A stretch of 64,000 nt of DNA from Pseudomonas sp. HOU2 (lineage in GTDB: Bacteria > Pseudomonadota > Gammaproteobacteria > Pseudomonadales > Pseudomonadaceae), in NCBI RefSeq assembly GCF_040729435.1, contig NZ_CP160398.1, forward strand, positions 2,356,001 to 2,420,000, in the 5' to 3' direction. Position numbers and translations under genes: made by a program. The notes beneath the pieces were generated by a model. That model had not been told where the DNA came from. It made no database searches and saw nothing but the letters and a program-made list of their open reading frames with translations. Below are positions 28,679 through 37,743 of this stretch, piece after piece. Within the stretch, counting starts at the first letter, position 1, and each line of letters begins with the position of its first letter.

Positions 28679-30745
28679 TTACGCGTCCGGCAGAGCCTGG
28701 AATGGCGATTCTTTATCCGTACGCTCTTTTTTGCCCCAGGCGGCGATGCCGACCTTGAGCGCATAGAACAGGATGCTGAACACCACGAACAGGAACAGCG
28801 CGGTGAGCGTTGCGTTGGTGTAGGCGTTGAAGATCACGTGCTGCATCTGTTCGATGCTCTTGGCCGGGGCAATCACCTGGCCGGCGGCCAGCGCATCGCT
28901 GTACTTCTTGGCCAGCGACAGGAAGCCGATCGCCGGGTTGGCGTCGAACAGCTTGATGAAGCCTGCAGTGGTGGTGCAAATCAACAGCCAGGCGGCTGGC
29001 AGCAGGGTGACCCAGATGTAGCGCTGGCGCTTCATCTTGATCAGGACCACGGTGCCGAGCATCAGCGCGATACCGGCGAGCATCTGGTTGGAGATGCCGA
29101 ACAGCGGCCACAGGGTGTTGATGCCGCCCAGTGGATCGATCACGCCCTGATACAGCAACCAGCCCCACATCGCCACACAACCGGCGGTGGCGATCAGGTT
29201 GGCGGTCCACGATTCAGTGCGCTTGAGCGCCGGAACGAAGGAGCCGAGCAGGTCCTGCAGCATGAAGCGCCCGGCACGGGTGCCGGCGTCCACGGCAGTC
29301 AAAATGAACAGCGCTTCGAACAGGATCGCGAAGTGGTACCAGAACGCCATGGTGTTTTCACCCGGCAGGACACTGTGCAGGATCTGCGCGATACCGACCG
29401 CCAGGGTCGGCGCACCGCCGGCACGGGCCAGAATGGTGGTTTCGCCGATGTCATGCGCCACGGCTTGCAGCGCCTCCGGCGTGATCGCAAAGCCCCAACT
29501 GCTGACCATTTGCGCCACCGATGCGACGTCACCGCCGACCACGGCAGCCGGGCTGTTCATGGCGAAGTACACGCCCGGCTCGATCACCGAAGCGGCAACC
29601 ATCGCCATGATCGCCACAAACGATTCCATCAGCATGCCGCCGTAACCGATGTAACGCGCGTTGGTTTCGTTATCCAGCAGCTTAGGCGTGGTGCCCGAAG
29701 AGATCAGCGCATGGAAACCCGATACCGCACCGCAAGCGATGGTGATGAACAGGAACGGGAACAGACCGCCCTTCCACACCGGCCCGGTGCCGTCGACGAA
29801 CTGGGTCAGCGCCGGCATTTTCAGCTCGGGCATGGTCACCAGAATGCCGATTGCCAGGGCGATGATGGTGCCGATCTTGAGGAAGGTAGAGAGGTAGTCG
29901 CGTGGCGCCAGAATCAGCCACACCGGCAGCACGGCGGCAACGAAGCCATAACCGATCAGCATCCAGGTGATTTGCACGCCGGTGAAGCTGAAGGCCTTGG
30001 CCCACACCGGATCAGCGGCAATCTGCCCACCGAGCCAGATCGAACCGAGCAGCAGCAACACACCGATGACCGAGATCTCGCCAATGCGGCCCGGACGGAT
30101 GTAGCGCATGTAGATGCCCATGAACATCGCGATCGGGATGGTCGCCATCACGGTGAAGATGCCCCACGGACTCTCTGCCAGTGCCTTGACCACGATCAGC
30201 GCCAGCACCGCGAGGATGATGATCATGATCAGGAAGCAGCCGAACAGTGCGATGGTGCCGGGGATGCGGCCCATTTCTTCACGCACCATGTCGCCCAGCG
30301 AACGGCCGTTGCGCCGGGTCGACATGAACAGAACCATGAAGTCCTGCACCGCGCCCGCCAGCACCACGCCGGCTATCAGCCACAGCGTACCGGGCAGATA
30401 GCCCATCTGCGCCGCCAGTACCGGGCCGACCAGAGGCCCTGCGCCGGCGATGGCCGCGAAGTGGTGACCGAAAAGAATGTGTTTGTTGGTCGGAACGTAG
30501 TCCAGACCGTCGTTGTTGAGCACGGCGGGGGTGGCCCGACGCGGATCCAGTTGCATCACATTGTTGGCGATGAACAGGCTGTAGTAACGGTACGCAACCA
30601 GATAAATGGCCACTGCCGCGACCACGATCCACAAGGCGTTGATCGCCTCTCCTCGGCGCAATGCCACTACGCCCAGGGCGCACGCTCCTACGATTGCCAG
30701 CACTAGCCAGGGTAAGTGGCGTAGCAGGCTATTATTATTTTTCAT
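28679..30745 (-). CDS. btsT: carbon starvation CstA/BtsT-type pyruvate transporter
   Basis: 688-residue inner-membrane transporter with about 16 hydrophobic segments. The CstA signature stretch near the N-terminus reads NKHILFGHHFAAIAGAGPLV, followed by VLAAQMGYLPGTLW. The E. coli homologues import pyruvate or peptides. ATG 30745 (MKNNNSLLRHLPWLV) gives the family N-terminus; the open frame upstream to 30862 would add a non-conserved 39 residues. Neighbouring yjiX and yjiA favour the BtsT (YjiY) branch. It occupies the position of P. aeruginosa PA4606. Confidence 0.9.
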   Translation of the reverse strand: MKNNNSLLRHLPWLVLAIVGACALGVVALRRGEAINALWIVVAAVAIYLVAYRYYSLFIANNVMQLDPRRATPAVLNNDGLDYVPTNKHILFGHHFAAIAGAGPLVGPVLAAQMGYLPGTLWLIAGVVLAGAVQDFMVLFMSTRRNGRSLGDMVREEMGRIPGTIALFGCFLIMIIILAVLALIVVKALAESPWGIFTVMATIPIAMFMGIYMRYIRPGRIGEISVIGVLLLLGSIWLGGQIAADPVWAKAFSFTGVQITWMLIGYGFVAAVLPVWLILAPRDYLSTFLKIGTIIALAIGILVTMPELKMPALTQFVDGTGPVWKGGLFPFLFITIACGAVSGFHALISSGTTPKLLDNETNARYIGYGGMLMESFVAIMAMVAASVIEPGVYFAMNSPAAVVGGDVASVAQMVSSWGFAITPEALQAVAHDIGETTILARAGGAPTLAVGIAQILHSVLPGENTMAFWYHFAILFEALFILTAVDAGTRAGRFMLQDLLGSFVPALKRTESWTANLIATAGCVAMWGWLLYQGVIDPLGGINTLWPLFGISNQMLAGIALMLGTVVLIKMKRQRYIWVTLLPAAWLLICTTTAGFIKLFDANPAIGFLSLAKKYSDALAAGQVIAPAKSIEQMQHVIFNAYTNATLTALFLFVVFSILFYALKVGIAAWGKKERTDKESPFQALPDA

Positions 30746-30904
30746 TTTATTATTCCAGCCAGGGTGGACAAGAAAGACAGCCACCTCGAGTTTAGCGCTA
30801 CTGGCGGTAAAGACCATACCCCGACATAGGTCTAGACGGCTTGTTGATTGGCAGCCACCCAATGGTCGGGTCTATAGTCAGCGAACTCTCCCGAGGATTG
30901 CGCC

Positions 30905-31273
30905 ATGAGCGAGCACCCAGCCAACCGTCGTCGCTTCAAACGTATTGCGTTCGATGCCAGAACCGAGCTGAGTCAGGGCCAATACATCTGGCCGGTGAAA
31001 CTGATCGATCTGTCGCTCAAGGGGTTGCTGATCGAGCGGCCGGAGCCGTGGCTGGGGGATAAGGAGCAGGATTTCTTCGTCGACATTCATCTGAGCGATG
31101 ACGTGGATATTCAGATGGATGTGCATCTGGCCCATGAAGATCATGGGCAACTGGGCTTCGTGTGCCGGCATATCAGCCTGGAGTCGATCCAGCGCTTGCG
31201 GCGGTTGATCGAGCTGAATCTGGCTGACGAAGCCGAGCTTGAGCGCGAACTCGGCGCACTGATCGAAATCTAA
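30905..31273 (+). CDS. mapZ: PilZ-domain c-di-GMP receptor MapZ
   Basis: 122-residue single PilZ domain. The c-di-GMP binding residues are all present: the N-terminal arginine run R8-R9-R10 with R13 (RRRFKR) and D35-S37-G40 (DLSLKG), at the same numbering as P. aeruginosa PA4608/MapZ, which acts on the chemotaxis methyltransferase CheR1. Position between the carbon-starvation transporter and radA agrees. It could be an effector for c-di-GMP made by MorA, encoded 8 kb away. It is divergent from btsT. Confidence 0.92.
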   Translation: MSEHPANRRRFKRIAFDARTELSQGQYIWPVKLIDLSLKGLLIERPEPWLGDKEQDFFVDIHLSDDVDIQMDVHLAHEDHGQLGFVCRHISLESIQRLRRLIELNLADEAELERELGALIEI

Positions 31274-31306
31274 AATAATGCTGCTCAGGTACGGGTGACG
31301 CTGCCA

Positions 31307-31416
31307 CTGTGGCGAGGGAGCTTGCTCCCGCTGGGTCGCGAAGCGGCCCCTGCTCTTCACTAAAAAAAGCAAGGGACTGCTGCGCAGTCCAGCGGGAGCA
31401 AGCTCCCTCGCCACAG
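31307..31416. repeat. REP pair (CTGTGGCGAGGGAGC class)
   Basis: Inverted arms around a 55-base spacer, between convergent mapZ and radA. Confidence 0.9.
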
Positions 31417-31466
31417 ATTATTTTTGCCGAATGGGCAGTATTTGCGGCTGGAGAGAGCGTAAGCAG

Positions 31467-32834
31467 TCACTCGAAGAGTGCGTCGAGCGCTTGTTCCAGC
31501 CGCGTCACAGCAATGATCTGCAACCCCGGCGGCGCCTCTTTCGGCGCATTGCCCTTGGGCACGATCGCGCGTTTGAAGCCATGTTTGGCCGCTTCCTTCA
31601 GACGCTCCTGCCCACTCGGCACCGGACGCACTTCGCCAGACAAACCGACTTCGCCAAACACCAGCAGATCATGCGGCACCGGCCGGTTGCGCAGGCTCGA
31701 CATCACCGCCGCCATCAGCGCCAGGTCAGAAGCCGTTTCCAGCACTTTCACCCCGCCGACCACGTTGAGGAACACATCCTGATCGTGGGTCGGAATGCCG
31801 CCGTGGCGGTGCAGCACAGCGAGCAACATCGCCAGGCGGTTCTGGTCCAGACCCAGCGTAACCCGGCGCGGATTGGCCAGATGGCTGTCATCCACCAGCG
31901 CCTGCACTTCCACCAGCATCGGCCGGGTGCCTTCCCACGTCGCCATGACCACACTGCCCGGGACTTCTTCCTGGGCACGGGTGAGAAAAATCGCCGAAGG
32001 GTTGGAGACTTCTTTCAGGCCCTTGTCGGTCATGCCGAACACGCCGAGTTCGTTGACCGCACCGAAACGGTTCTTCACCGCCCGCAGCAAGCGCAGACGC
32101 CCATCGGACTCGCCTTCAAAATAGAGCACGGTATCGACCATGTGCTCCAGCACCCTGGGGCCGGCGAGCGCGCCTTCCTTGGTGACGTGACCGACGAGGA
32201 AAATCGCTGTGCCGCTCTGCTTGGCATAACGCACCAGCAAGGCCGCGCTCTCACGTACCTGCGAGACGCCACCCGGCGCTGATTGCAGCTGTTCGGTGAA
32301 AATGGTCTGGATCGAGTCGATCACCATCACCTTGGGTTTTTCCTGACGGGCGGTGGCGATGATGGTTTCGATGCAGGTTTCGGTCATCACCCGCAGTTGA
32401 TCCTGAGGCAAACCCAGACGCCGGGCACGCATCGCCACTTGCTGCTGGGACTCTTCGCCGGTGACGTACAGCGCCGGCATACTCTTGGCGAGGTTGCACA
32501 GGGTCTGCAACAGAATCGTCGACTTGCCGATGCCCGGGTCACCACCGATCAGCACCACCGAGCCGTCGACCAGACCACCACCCAAAACCCGGTCCAGTTC
32601 ACCGGACGCGGTGGAGAAGCGCGGAATCTCCTCGATGCTGACTTCGGCCAGGGTCTTGATCTGCGCCTGCTGCCCGGCCCAGCCGGTACGTCCGGTGGGC
32701 GCCGTGGCCCCGCCGCTTTCGATCATGGTTTCGGTCAGGGTGTTCCAGGCGCCGCACTCGCCGCACTGGCCCGCCCACTTGGGAAAGGTTGCGCCGCACT
32801 CGGTGCAGCCGTACATGCGCTTGGCCTTGGCCAT
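31467..32834 (-). CDS. radA: DNA repair protein RadA
   Basis: Branch-migrating RecA-like ATPase of recombinational repair. The 455-residue protein has an N-terminal C4 zinc finger (CTEC ... CGEC, residues 10-27). The RecA core has Walker A GGDPGIGKST and the RadA-specific KNRFG motif (in LRAVKNRFGAVNELG). The C-terminal Lon-like domain contains GEVGLSGEVRPV. ATG 32834 gives the family start MAKAKRMYGCTEC. It is full length. Confidence 0.96.
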   Translation of the reverse strand: MAKAKRMYGCTECGATFPKWAGQCGECGAWNTLTETMIESGGATAPTGRTGWAGQQAQIKTLAEVSIEEIPRFSTASGELDRVLGGGLVDGSVVLIGGDPGIGKSTILLQTLCNLAKSMPALYVTGEESQQQVAMRARRLGLPQDQLRVMTETCIETIIATARQEKPKVMVIDSIQTIFTEQLQSAPGGVSQVRESAALLVRYAKQSGTAIFLVGHVTKEGALAGPRVLEHMVDTVLYFEGESDGRLRLLRAVKNRFGAVNELGVFGMTDKGLKEVSNPSAIFLTRAQEEVPGSVVMATWEGTRPMLVEVQALVDDSHLANPRRVTLGLDQNRLAMLLAVLHRHGGIPTHDQDVFLNVVGGVKVLETASDLALMAAVMSSLRNRPVPHDLLVFGEVGLSGEVRPVPSGQERLKEAAKHGFKRAIVPKGNAPKEAPPGLQIIAVTRLEQALDALFE

Positions 32835-32877
32835 CTGGATCCCCCGGCAAAAACCGCGATGATAACGCAGCCACCGC

Positions 32878-33414
32878 TCAGCGCGGCGCGGCGGTGCGGA
32901 TTTCGCCGTTGGCCAGACGCGCGGCGCTGTTGCCCAGCGGATCCTCGGCATTGAGGTCGGCGCCCTTGGCCTTGAGCGCATCGAGCAGTTCGACACGCTT
33001 GAATAACCCGGCGTACATCGCCGCAGTCTGGCCTGCGCCGTTGCGCTGATCGGGGCTGCAATCGGTGGCCATCAGTCGTCGAGCAATCTGCATCTCGCCT
33101 TTGAAAATCGCGCCCATCAGCGCCGTGTTGCCGCGTTGGTCCTGCGCGCAGGCATCAGCGCCTGCGGCCAATAACCGGTCAACTGCCGCACTCTGGCCGT
33201 GATACGCCGCCAGAATCAAAGCGGTGTAGCCCTTGCTGTCGCGGGTATCGAGGGAATAACCGGATTCGATAAACGTCTCGAGCATCGGCACATCGCCACG
33301 CCGTGCGGCGTCGAAATAGTAATCCTGCAACTGGGCCTTGATCGCCTTGGGGTTCTGTTCGGCCAGCGCAGTAAATGACAGGCAACCGAGCAGCAATAAC
33401 AGACAAAATCGCAT
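32878..33414 (-). CDS. ankB: periplasmic ankyrin-repeat protein AnkB
   Basis: 178-residue exported protein. The signal peptide is MRFCLLLLLGCLSFTALAEQ, with cleavage near ALA-EQ. About four ankyrin repeats follow (GYTALILAAYHGQSAAVDRL, GNTALMGAIFKGEMQIARRL, GQTAAMYAGLFKRVELLDAL). In P. aeruginosa the homologous AnkB lies beside KatB and is needed for full catalase activity in the periplasm. Here it follows katB by 60 bases on the same strand, the same pairing. Confidence 0.93.
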   Translation of the reverse strand: MRFCLLLLLGCLSFTALAEQNPKAIKAQLQDYYFDAARRGDVPMLETFIESGYSLDTRDSKGYTALILAAYHGQSAAVDRLLAAGADACAQDQRGNTALMGAIFKGEMQIARRLMATDCSPDQRNGAGQTAAMYAGLFKRVELLDALKAKGADLNAEDPLGNSAARLANGEIRTAAPR

Positions 33415-33474
33415 TCGCCGTCTCCTTGAGCAGAACGGGGCCTGAATTAGGCCCCGCGTGGCAGGGCATCGAGA

Positions 33475-35016
33475 TCAGTCGACCAGTTTCGCTGCCAGCG
33501 CCTTGACCCGGCCAAGGTCACCCTTGGCCACTTTGGTTACGCCAGTGCCGTATTCCGGATCGGCCTTATAAAGGAAGGACAGAATGATGTGCTTGCTCTC
33601 GTCATCGGTGGTCGCCAGCGAGCCGCCGAAACTGGCGATCAGGTCCTGACGTTCCTGCTGGCTGAACGAGCGATACAGATCACCGGCCTGTTTGAAGTTC
33701 TGCTCACGCTGAATCTTCGCCTGCTGGGTGCTGCCCGACAGTGCCAGTTGGCTGTAACGCGCGCTTTGCGGCTCTTCACGCGGTTGCAGGCGGCTTGGCT
33801 GATAGTTCACGCCAGACTGCGTGGCTGCGAAGTTCATCGCGCCGTCCTGATTGCCGTTGTTGACGGCAACTTTCGGTGCATTGATCGGCAGTTGCAAAGC
33901 ATTGGCGCCCAGACGATACATCTGCGTATCGGCATAAGAAAACACTCGGCCTTGCAACAGACGGTCTTCTGAAGGTTCGATACCCGGCACAATATTGGCG
34001 GGGGCCATCGCCACTTGTTCGGTTTCCTGGAATACGTTTGCCGGATTACGGTTCAACACCATTTGTCCAACTTTTCGCTCAGGAACATTCGGCCAGATCT
34101 TGGTAGCGTCCAATGGATCGAAATCAAACTTGGACAAATCTTGCGGATTCAGCACTTGGATGTACAAGTCCCATTTCGGGAAATCACCCTTGTTGATATG
34201 GCTGACCAGATCATTAGTCATATGACTGTAATCCTTGCCCTGAACTTTCTCGACTTGTTCAGGTGTAAGGTTTTTGATGCCCTGCAAACTTTTCCAGTGG
34301 AACTTCACATAGTGCACTTCGCCTTTGGCGTTAACCAACTTGTAGGCATGCACGCCATTACCGTCCATCTCCCGATAACTGGCTGGAGTACCCGAATTGG
34401 AATACAGCTCGGTCAGCGTGCGAGTAGCTTCCGGCACGTGGGAGAAGAAGTCGAAACGACGTGAGTCATCGTCAAGGTTGGTACGTGGATCGGGCTTGAA
34501 GGCGTGGACCATGTCTGGAAACTTGATCGCATCGCGGATGAAAAAGGTCGGGAAGTTGTTGCCGACCAGGTCCCAGTTGCCATCGGCGGTGTAGAACTTG
34601 GTGGCAAAACCCCGTGGATCGCGCAGGGTTTCCGGGGAGTGGTTGCCGTGAACCACCGCGGAGAAGCGCACGAACACCGGGGTGACCTGGCCGGCGGCAA
34701 ATACCTTGGCCTTGCTCAGGTCGCTGAGGTCGTTAGTCACCGTGAAGGAGCCATGGGCACCGGTACCCCGGGCATGCACCACACGCTCGGGAATGCGCTC
34801 ACGGTCGAAACGCTGGAGCTTCTGGATCAGTTGCACATCCTGCAGCAGCACCGGGCCGGTGGCGCCGGCGGTCTGCGAATTCTGATTATCGCCGACCGCC
34901 GCGCCGTTATCCCGGGTCAGGGGCGCGGCGTGCACGGAGAAGGTCAGCAAGCTGGCGGTAAGCACGCCGAGCGTACGGCGATGGGGAAAAGCCCCCAGTC
35001 CAAGAGTGGAATTCAT
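33475..35016 (-). CDS. katB: periplasmic haem catalase KatB
   Basis: 513-residue monofunctional catalase with an N-terminal signal peptide (about 1-31, ending FSVHAA). The distal histidine is His81 in RVVHARGTGAHG, the asparagine segment is GNNFPTFFIRDAIKFPD, and the haem-ligand tyrosine lies in RVFSYADTQMYRLG. ATG 35016 is chosen over the longer frame to 35046 because it gives the signal. It decomposes hydrogen peroxide in the periplasm with AnkB. Peroxide induction through OxyR is expected from the family but no clear OxyR site was found. Confidence 0.95.
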   Translation of the reverse strand: MNSTLGLGAFPHRRTLGVLTASLLTFSVHAAPLTRDNGAAVGDNQNSQTAGATGPVLLQDVQLIQKLQRFDRERIPERVVHARGTGAHGSFTVTNDLSDLSKAKVFAAGQVTPVFVRFSAVVHGNHSPETLRDPRGFATKFYTADGNWDLVGNNFPTFFIRDAIKFPDMVHAFKPDPRTNLDDDSRRFDFFSHVPEATRTLTELYSNSGTPASYREMDGNGVHAYKLVNAKGEVHYVKFHWKSLQGIKNLTPEQVEKVQGKDYSHMTNDLVSHINKGDFPKWDLYIQVLNPQDLSKFDFDPLDATKIWPNVPERKVGQMVLNRNPANVFQETEQVAMAPANIVPGIEPSEDRLLQGRVFSYADTQMYRLGANALQLPINAPKVAVNNGNQDGAMNFAATQSGVNYQPSRLQPREEPQSARYSQLALSGSTQQAKIQREQNFKQAGDLYRSFSQQERQDLIASFGGSLATTDDESKHIILSFLYKADPEYGTGVTKVAKGDLGRVKALAAKLVD

Positions 35017-35163
35017 ATCAGGTTCCTCTGGTTTTTTTGGGCGCATCCAGGTGCGCCAACCAGAGGCTAGAGGGCTACGCCGGTGAACATAAATAGAAAG
35101 TTCACAACCCGACGATTGAAAAAAATGGCTTTGCGATCAGCGATTTACGGCGTATTTCGCGCG

Positions 35164-35191
35164 CGATTAGTGGCACTTTGCAAACTAATCG
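35164..35191. promoter_or_regulatory. inverted repeat between katB and mscL
   Basis: CGATTAGT and ACTAATCG, eight-base perfect arms with a 12-base spacer, in the 286-base AT-richer region between divergent katB and mscL. This is a possible operator; the regulator is unknown. No other feature was recognised in the gap. Confidence 0.4.
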
Positions 35192-35302
35192 TCGATTCAT
35201 ATGTCGATAAAAACGGGCATTGTAAGAAGGTGTTTCGCGCAGGACGCGTTTTGCTGATTTACACTGCGTACACCAAACTCATCTGTAACAAGGAAATAAC
35301 CT

Positions 35303-35716
35303 ATGGGCGTGCTAAGTGAGTTCAAGGCCTTCGCGGTCAAAGGCAATGTGGTCGACATGGCCGTCGGTATCATCATCGGTGCCGCCTTCGGCAAAATCGT
35401 TTCGTCGTTTGTCGGCGACGTGATCATGCCGCCAATCGGCCTGCTGATCGGAGGGGTGGACTTCAGTGATCTGGCCATTACGCTAAAAGCCGCCGAGGGC
35501 AACGCCCCTGCCGTGGTATTGGCTTACGGTAAATTCATCCAGAGCATTCTGGACTTCGTGATCGTCGCCTTCGCGATTTTCATGGGTGTCAAAGCCATCA
35601 ACCGTCTGAAACGCGAAGAAGCCGTAGCCCCTTCCCTGCCACCGGTTCCGACCAAGGAAGAAGAGTTGCTTGGTGAGATCCGCGATCTGCTCAAAGCCCA
35701 GAACAACCGGCCTTGA
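35303..35716 (+). CDS. mscL: large-conductance mechanosensitive channel
   Basis: 137-residue homopentameric inner-membrane channel that opens under hypo-osmotic shock. It begins [20 protein letters not shown] and has the pore-lining TM1 ([21 protein letters not shown]), TM2 around 75-98 ([18 protein letters not shown]) and the C-terminal helix [14 protein letters not shown]. It is followed by a bidirectional terminator shared with the converging fpr gene. Confidence 0.97.
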   Translation: MGVLSEFKAFAVKGNVVDMAVGIIIGAAFGKIVSSFVGDVIMPPIGLLIGGVDFSDLAITLKAAEGNAPAVVLAYGKFIQSILDFVIVAFAIFMGVKAINRLKREEAVAPSLPPVPTKEEELLGEIRDLLKAQNNRP

Positions 35717-35729
35717 CTGCTTTATGAAT

Positions 35730-35759
35730 AAAAACGGCGCCTGATGGCGCCGTTTTTTT
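35730..35759. terminator. bidirectional terminator of mscL and fpr
   Basis: ACGGCGCC TGAT GGCGCCGT stem, with A-run on the left and T-run on the right. The right end overlaps the fpr stop codon. Confidence 0.92.
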
Positions 35760-36534
35760 ACCAGTAGTTTTCCACCGCCACCTGCCCCGGTCGCCGCGTC
35801 AGGCTCAGGCTCATGTGGCGTTGTTTCAGCAGTGCCCTGGTGTCATCGATCATCTGCGGATTTCCGCACAGCATGACGCGCGAGTGCTCGGGGGTCAGTT
35901 CAACGCCGGCTTCACGCTCCAGCTCGCCGTTTTCAATCAGCGTGGTGATGCGACCGTGCAAGGCGCCCGGCAATTGTTCGCGGGTAACCGTGGGGATAAA
36001 CCGCAGCTTATGGGCATGTTCTGCCAGGTAATCACGCCTGGACAGTTCTGCAATCAACGGCTGATAGGCCAGTTCCCGCGCTTCGCGCACGCTGTACACC
36101 AGAATGATCCGCTCAAAACGCTCCCACACCTCGAAGTCCTGCAGGATCGACAGAAACGGCGCAACCCCGGTCCCGGTGGATAACAGCCACAGGTCCCGAC
36201 CGTCGACAAACCGATCCAGCGTCAGGTAACCAAAGGCCTGGCGCTCCACCAGCAGGGTATCGCCGACCTGCAGCCGGCTCAGTTCACCGGTGAATTCGCC
36301 ACCCGGCACCACGATGGAGAAGAACTCGAGAAACTCGTCATGAGGCGAAGAGACCATCGAGTAGGCACGCCACACCGTACTGCCATCAGCCTTGGTCACC
36401 CCCAGGCGGGCGAATTGTCCTGCCCGAAACCTGAAACCCGCATCGCGTGTGGTACGCAGGGTAAACAGGCTGGGGGTCAAGGGCTGCACGTCGAGCAGGG
36501 TCTGGGCGGTAAACTTCTCTGCGCTGACAGTCAT
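35758..36534 (-). CDS. fpr: ferredoxin-NADP reductase
   Basis: 258-residue flavoenzyme moving electrons between NADPH and ferredoxin or flavodoxin. The FAD site is WRAYSMVSSP, the NADP site LLSTGTGVAPFLS, and the C-terminus VENYW is typical of the subclass. ATG 36534 gives MTVSAEKFTAQTLLDV. Position next to mscL matches P. aeruginosa PA4615. It is probably linked to oxidative-stress or iron metabolism. Confidence 0.92.
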   Translation of the reverse strand: MTVSAEKFTAQTLLDVQPLTPSLFTLRTTRDAGFRFRAGQFARLGVTKADGSTVWRAYSMVSSPHDEFLEFFSIVVPGGEFTGELSRLQVGDTLLVERQAFGYLTLDRFVDGRDLWLLSTGTGVAPFLSILQDFEVWERFERIILVYSVREARELAYQPLIAELSRRDYLAEHAHKLRFIPTVTREQLPGALHGRITTLIENGELEREAGVELTPEHSRVMLCGNPQMIDDTRALLKQRHMSLSLTRRPGQVAVENYW

Positions 36535-36777
36535 GGGGCACTCCACTGAAAAGTCCCTTACAGTCTCGCGCAAACCCAGAGCATAAAACACCACTGATTT
36601 TGTAATGACTTCCTATTCACGGAGCCCAGCTCAATGAGAAGTAGACCCATATACAGTTAATACAGCGCTATCCATAAGCACATTGAATGACAGGCTACAT
36701 ACAATGAGTTATTGATGAGTCATAACTTTTCCAGCAACTAACACCCCCCTATAAGAGCAAAAAAATTCAACGCCTCT

Positions 36778-36795
36778 TGTAGGACCTGTCCTACA
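36778..36795 (+). promoter_or_regulatory. lux-box-like palindrome before the LuxR gene
   Basis: TGTAGGAC CT GTCCTACA, eight-base perfect arms with a two-base centre, 69 bases before the ATG of the LuxR-type gene. Size and symmetry fit LuxR-family sites, though it is not the P. aeruginosa las/rhl consensus. The remainder of the 330-base gap 36535-36864 is AT-rich and holds no gene. Confidence 0.5.
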
Positions 36796-36864
36796 CTCCG
36801 TTGCGTGCAGGATCCGATTGGATCCAAGCAAGCACCCCCGAAAACAACTCATGGAGAGTTTGTG

Positions 36865-37593
36865 ATGGAAATGTGGAAGGAGTCGCAATTAAAGCAACTG
36901 ACTTTCGCAAGAGAAATAGAGACCGCTTATCCGATCCTGCTGCGATTCGCTCAAAATATTGGGTTCAATTTTTGTGCTATCTCATTAACATCAATGAATC
37001 GGAACGCTGACTTCAAAGCCTTGCAAATCAATAACTATCCGATGGAGTGGAATCAACTTTATGAAAAACAGTGCTACAGCAAAATCGATCCGGTAATAGC
37101 ACACTGCAATCACTCGATGCTGCCGATTGTCTGGACCGAGGACGTGTTCTCGCAGACCCTGCTGCTATGGGGTGCCCAACAGAAACATGGGTTGCGCCAC
37201 GGCTGGTCGCAGTCGTTTCACCATGAAGCCAGCGGCCTGTGCAGCACGCTCAGCCTTGTCAGAAAAAATGGCCCACTGAGCCCGCTGGAGTTGTACGAGC
37301 ATTTTGGCTACATGTTTTACGCAACCAGCCATCTGAGCGATCTGTTCGCCAGAACCTTGCCCAGAGCACCGAAAAAGCCGCAGCACCCGCACCTCTCACC
37401 ACGTGAACTGGAAGTGTTGAAGCTCTCGGCGCTCGGCAAAACGGCCTATGAAATCGCCAGAATCCTCTGCCTGAGCGAACGGACCGTGAATTACCACGTG
37501 CAAAACGTGATTATCAAACTGAACGTCTGTAACAAGATTTCGGCGGTCATCGCTGCCAGCCGCTGTGGCCTTCTCGATGCCCCGATCGCCTAA
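36865..37593 (+). CDS. LuxR-family quorum-sensing regulator without a partner synthase
   Basis: 242-residue regulator with an N-terminal autoinducer-binding domain (about 15-165) and a C-terminal GerE helix-turn-helix (LSPRELEVLKLSALGKTAYE, ILCLSERTVNYHVQNVIIKL). Counterparts of the six acyl-homoserine-lactone pocket residues are present: W62, Y66, D75, P76, W90 and G113. So it should bind an acyl-homoserine lactone rather than a plant signal. ATG 36865 follows GGAGAG. No luxI-type gene is in the window. AT content is higher here than in its neighbours, suggesting acquisition. Confidence 0.87.
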   Translation: MEMWKESQLKQLTFAREIETAYPILLRFAQNIGFNFCAISLTSMNRNADFKALQINNYPMEWNQLYEKQCYSKIDPVIAHCNHSMLPIVWTEDVFSQTLLLWGAQQKHGLRHGWSQSFHHEASGLCSTLSLVRKNGPLSPLELYEHFGYMFYATSHLSDLFARTLPRAPKKPQHPHLSPRELEVLKLSALGKTAYEIARILCLSERTVNYHVQNVIIKLNVCNKISAVIAASRCGLLDAPIA

Positions 37594-37743
37594 AGCCACG
37601 AGTAATTCAACAGAAAAAAACGTACCATTTGCGACCTTCCTGAGTGATGACGTGAACCTTGACGTTGTATTTCACTCGGACGGTTCCGCTGCGCGACACC
37701 CTGGGCTGCGGGCCACCCGTTGATTAACCAGAGTTCCCGTACC

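Noticed and set aside
35017..35302. OxyR site upstream of katB
   Set aside because: No ATAG-N7-CTAT series could be aligned with confidence.
36810..36830. GGATCC-N4-GGATCC repeat before the LuxR gene
   Set aside because: Short restriction-like repeat, probably chance; the palindrome at 36778-36795 is a better operator candidate.
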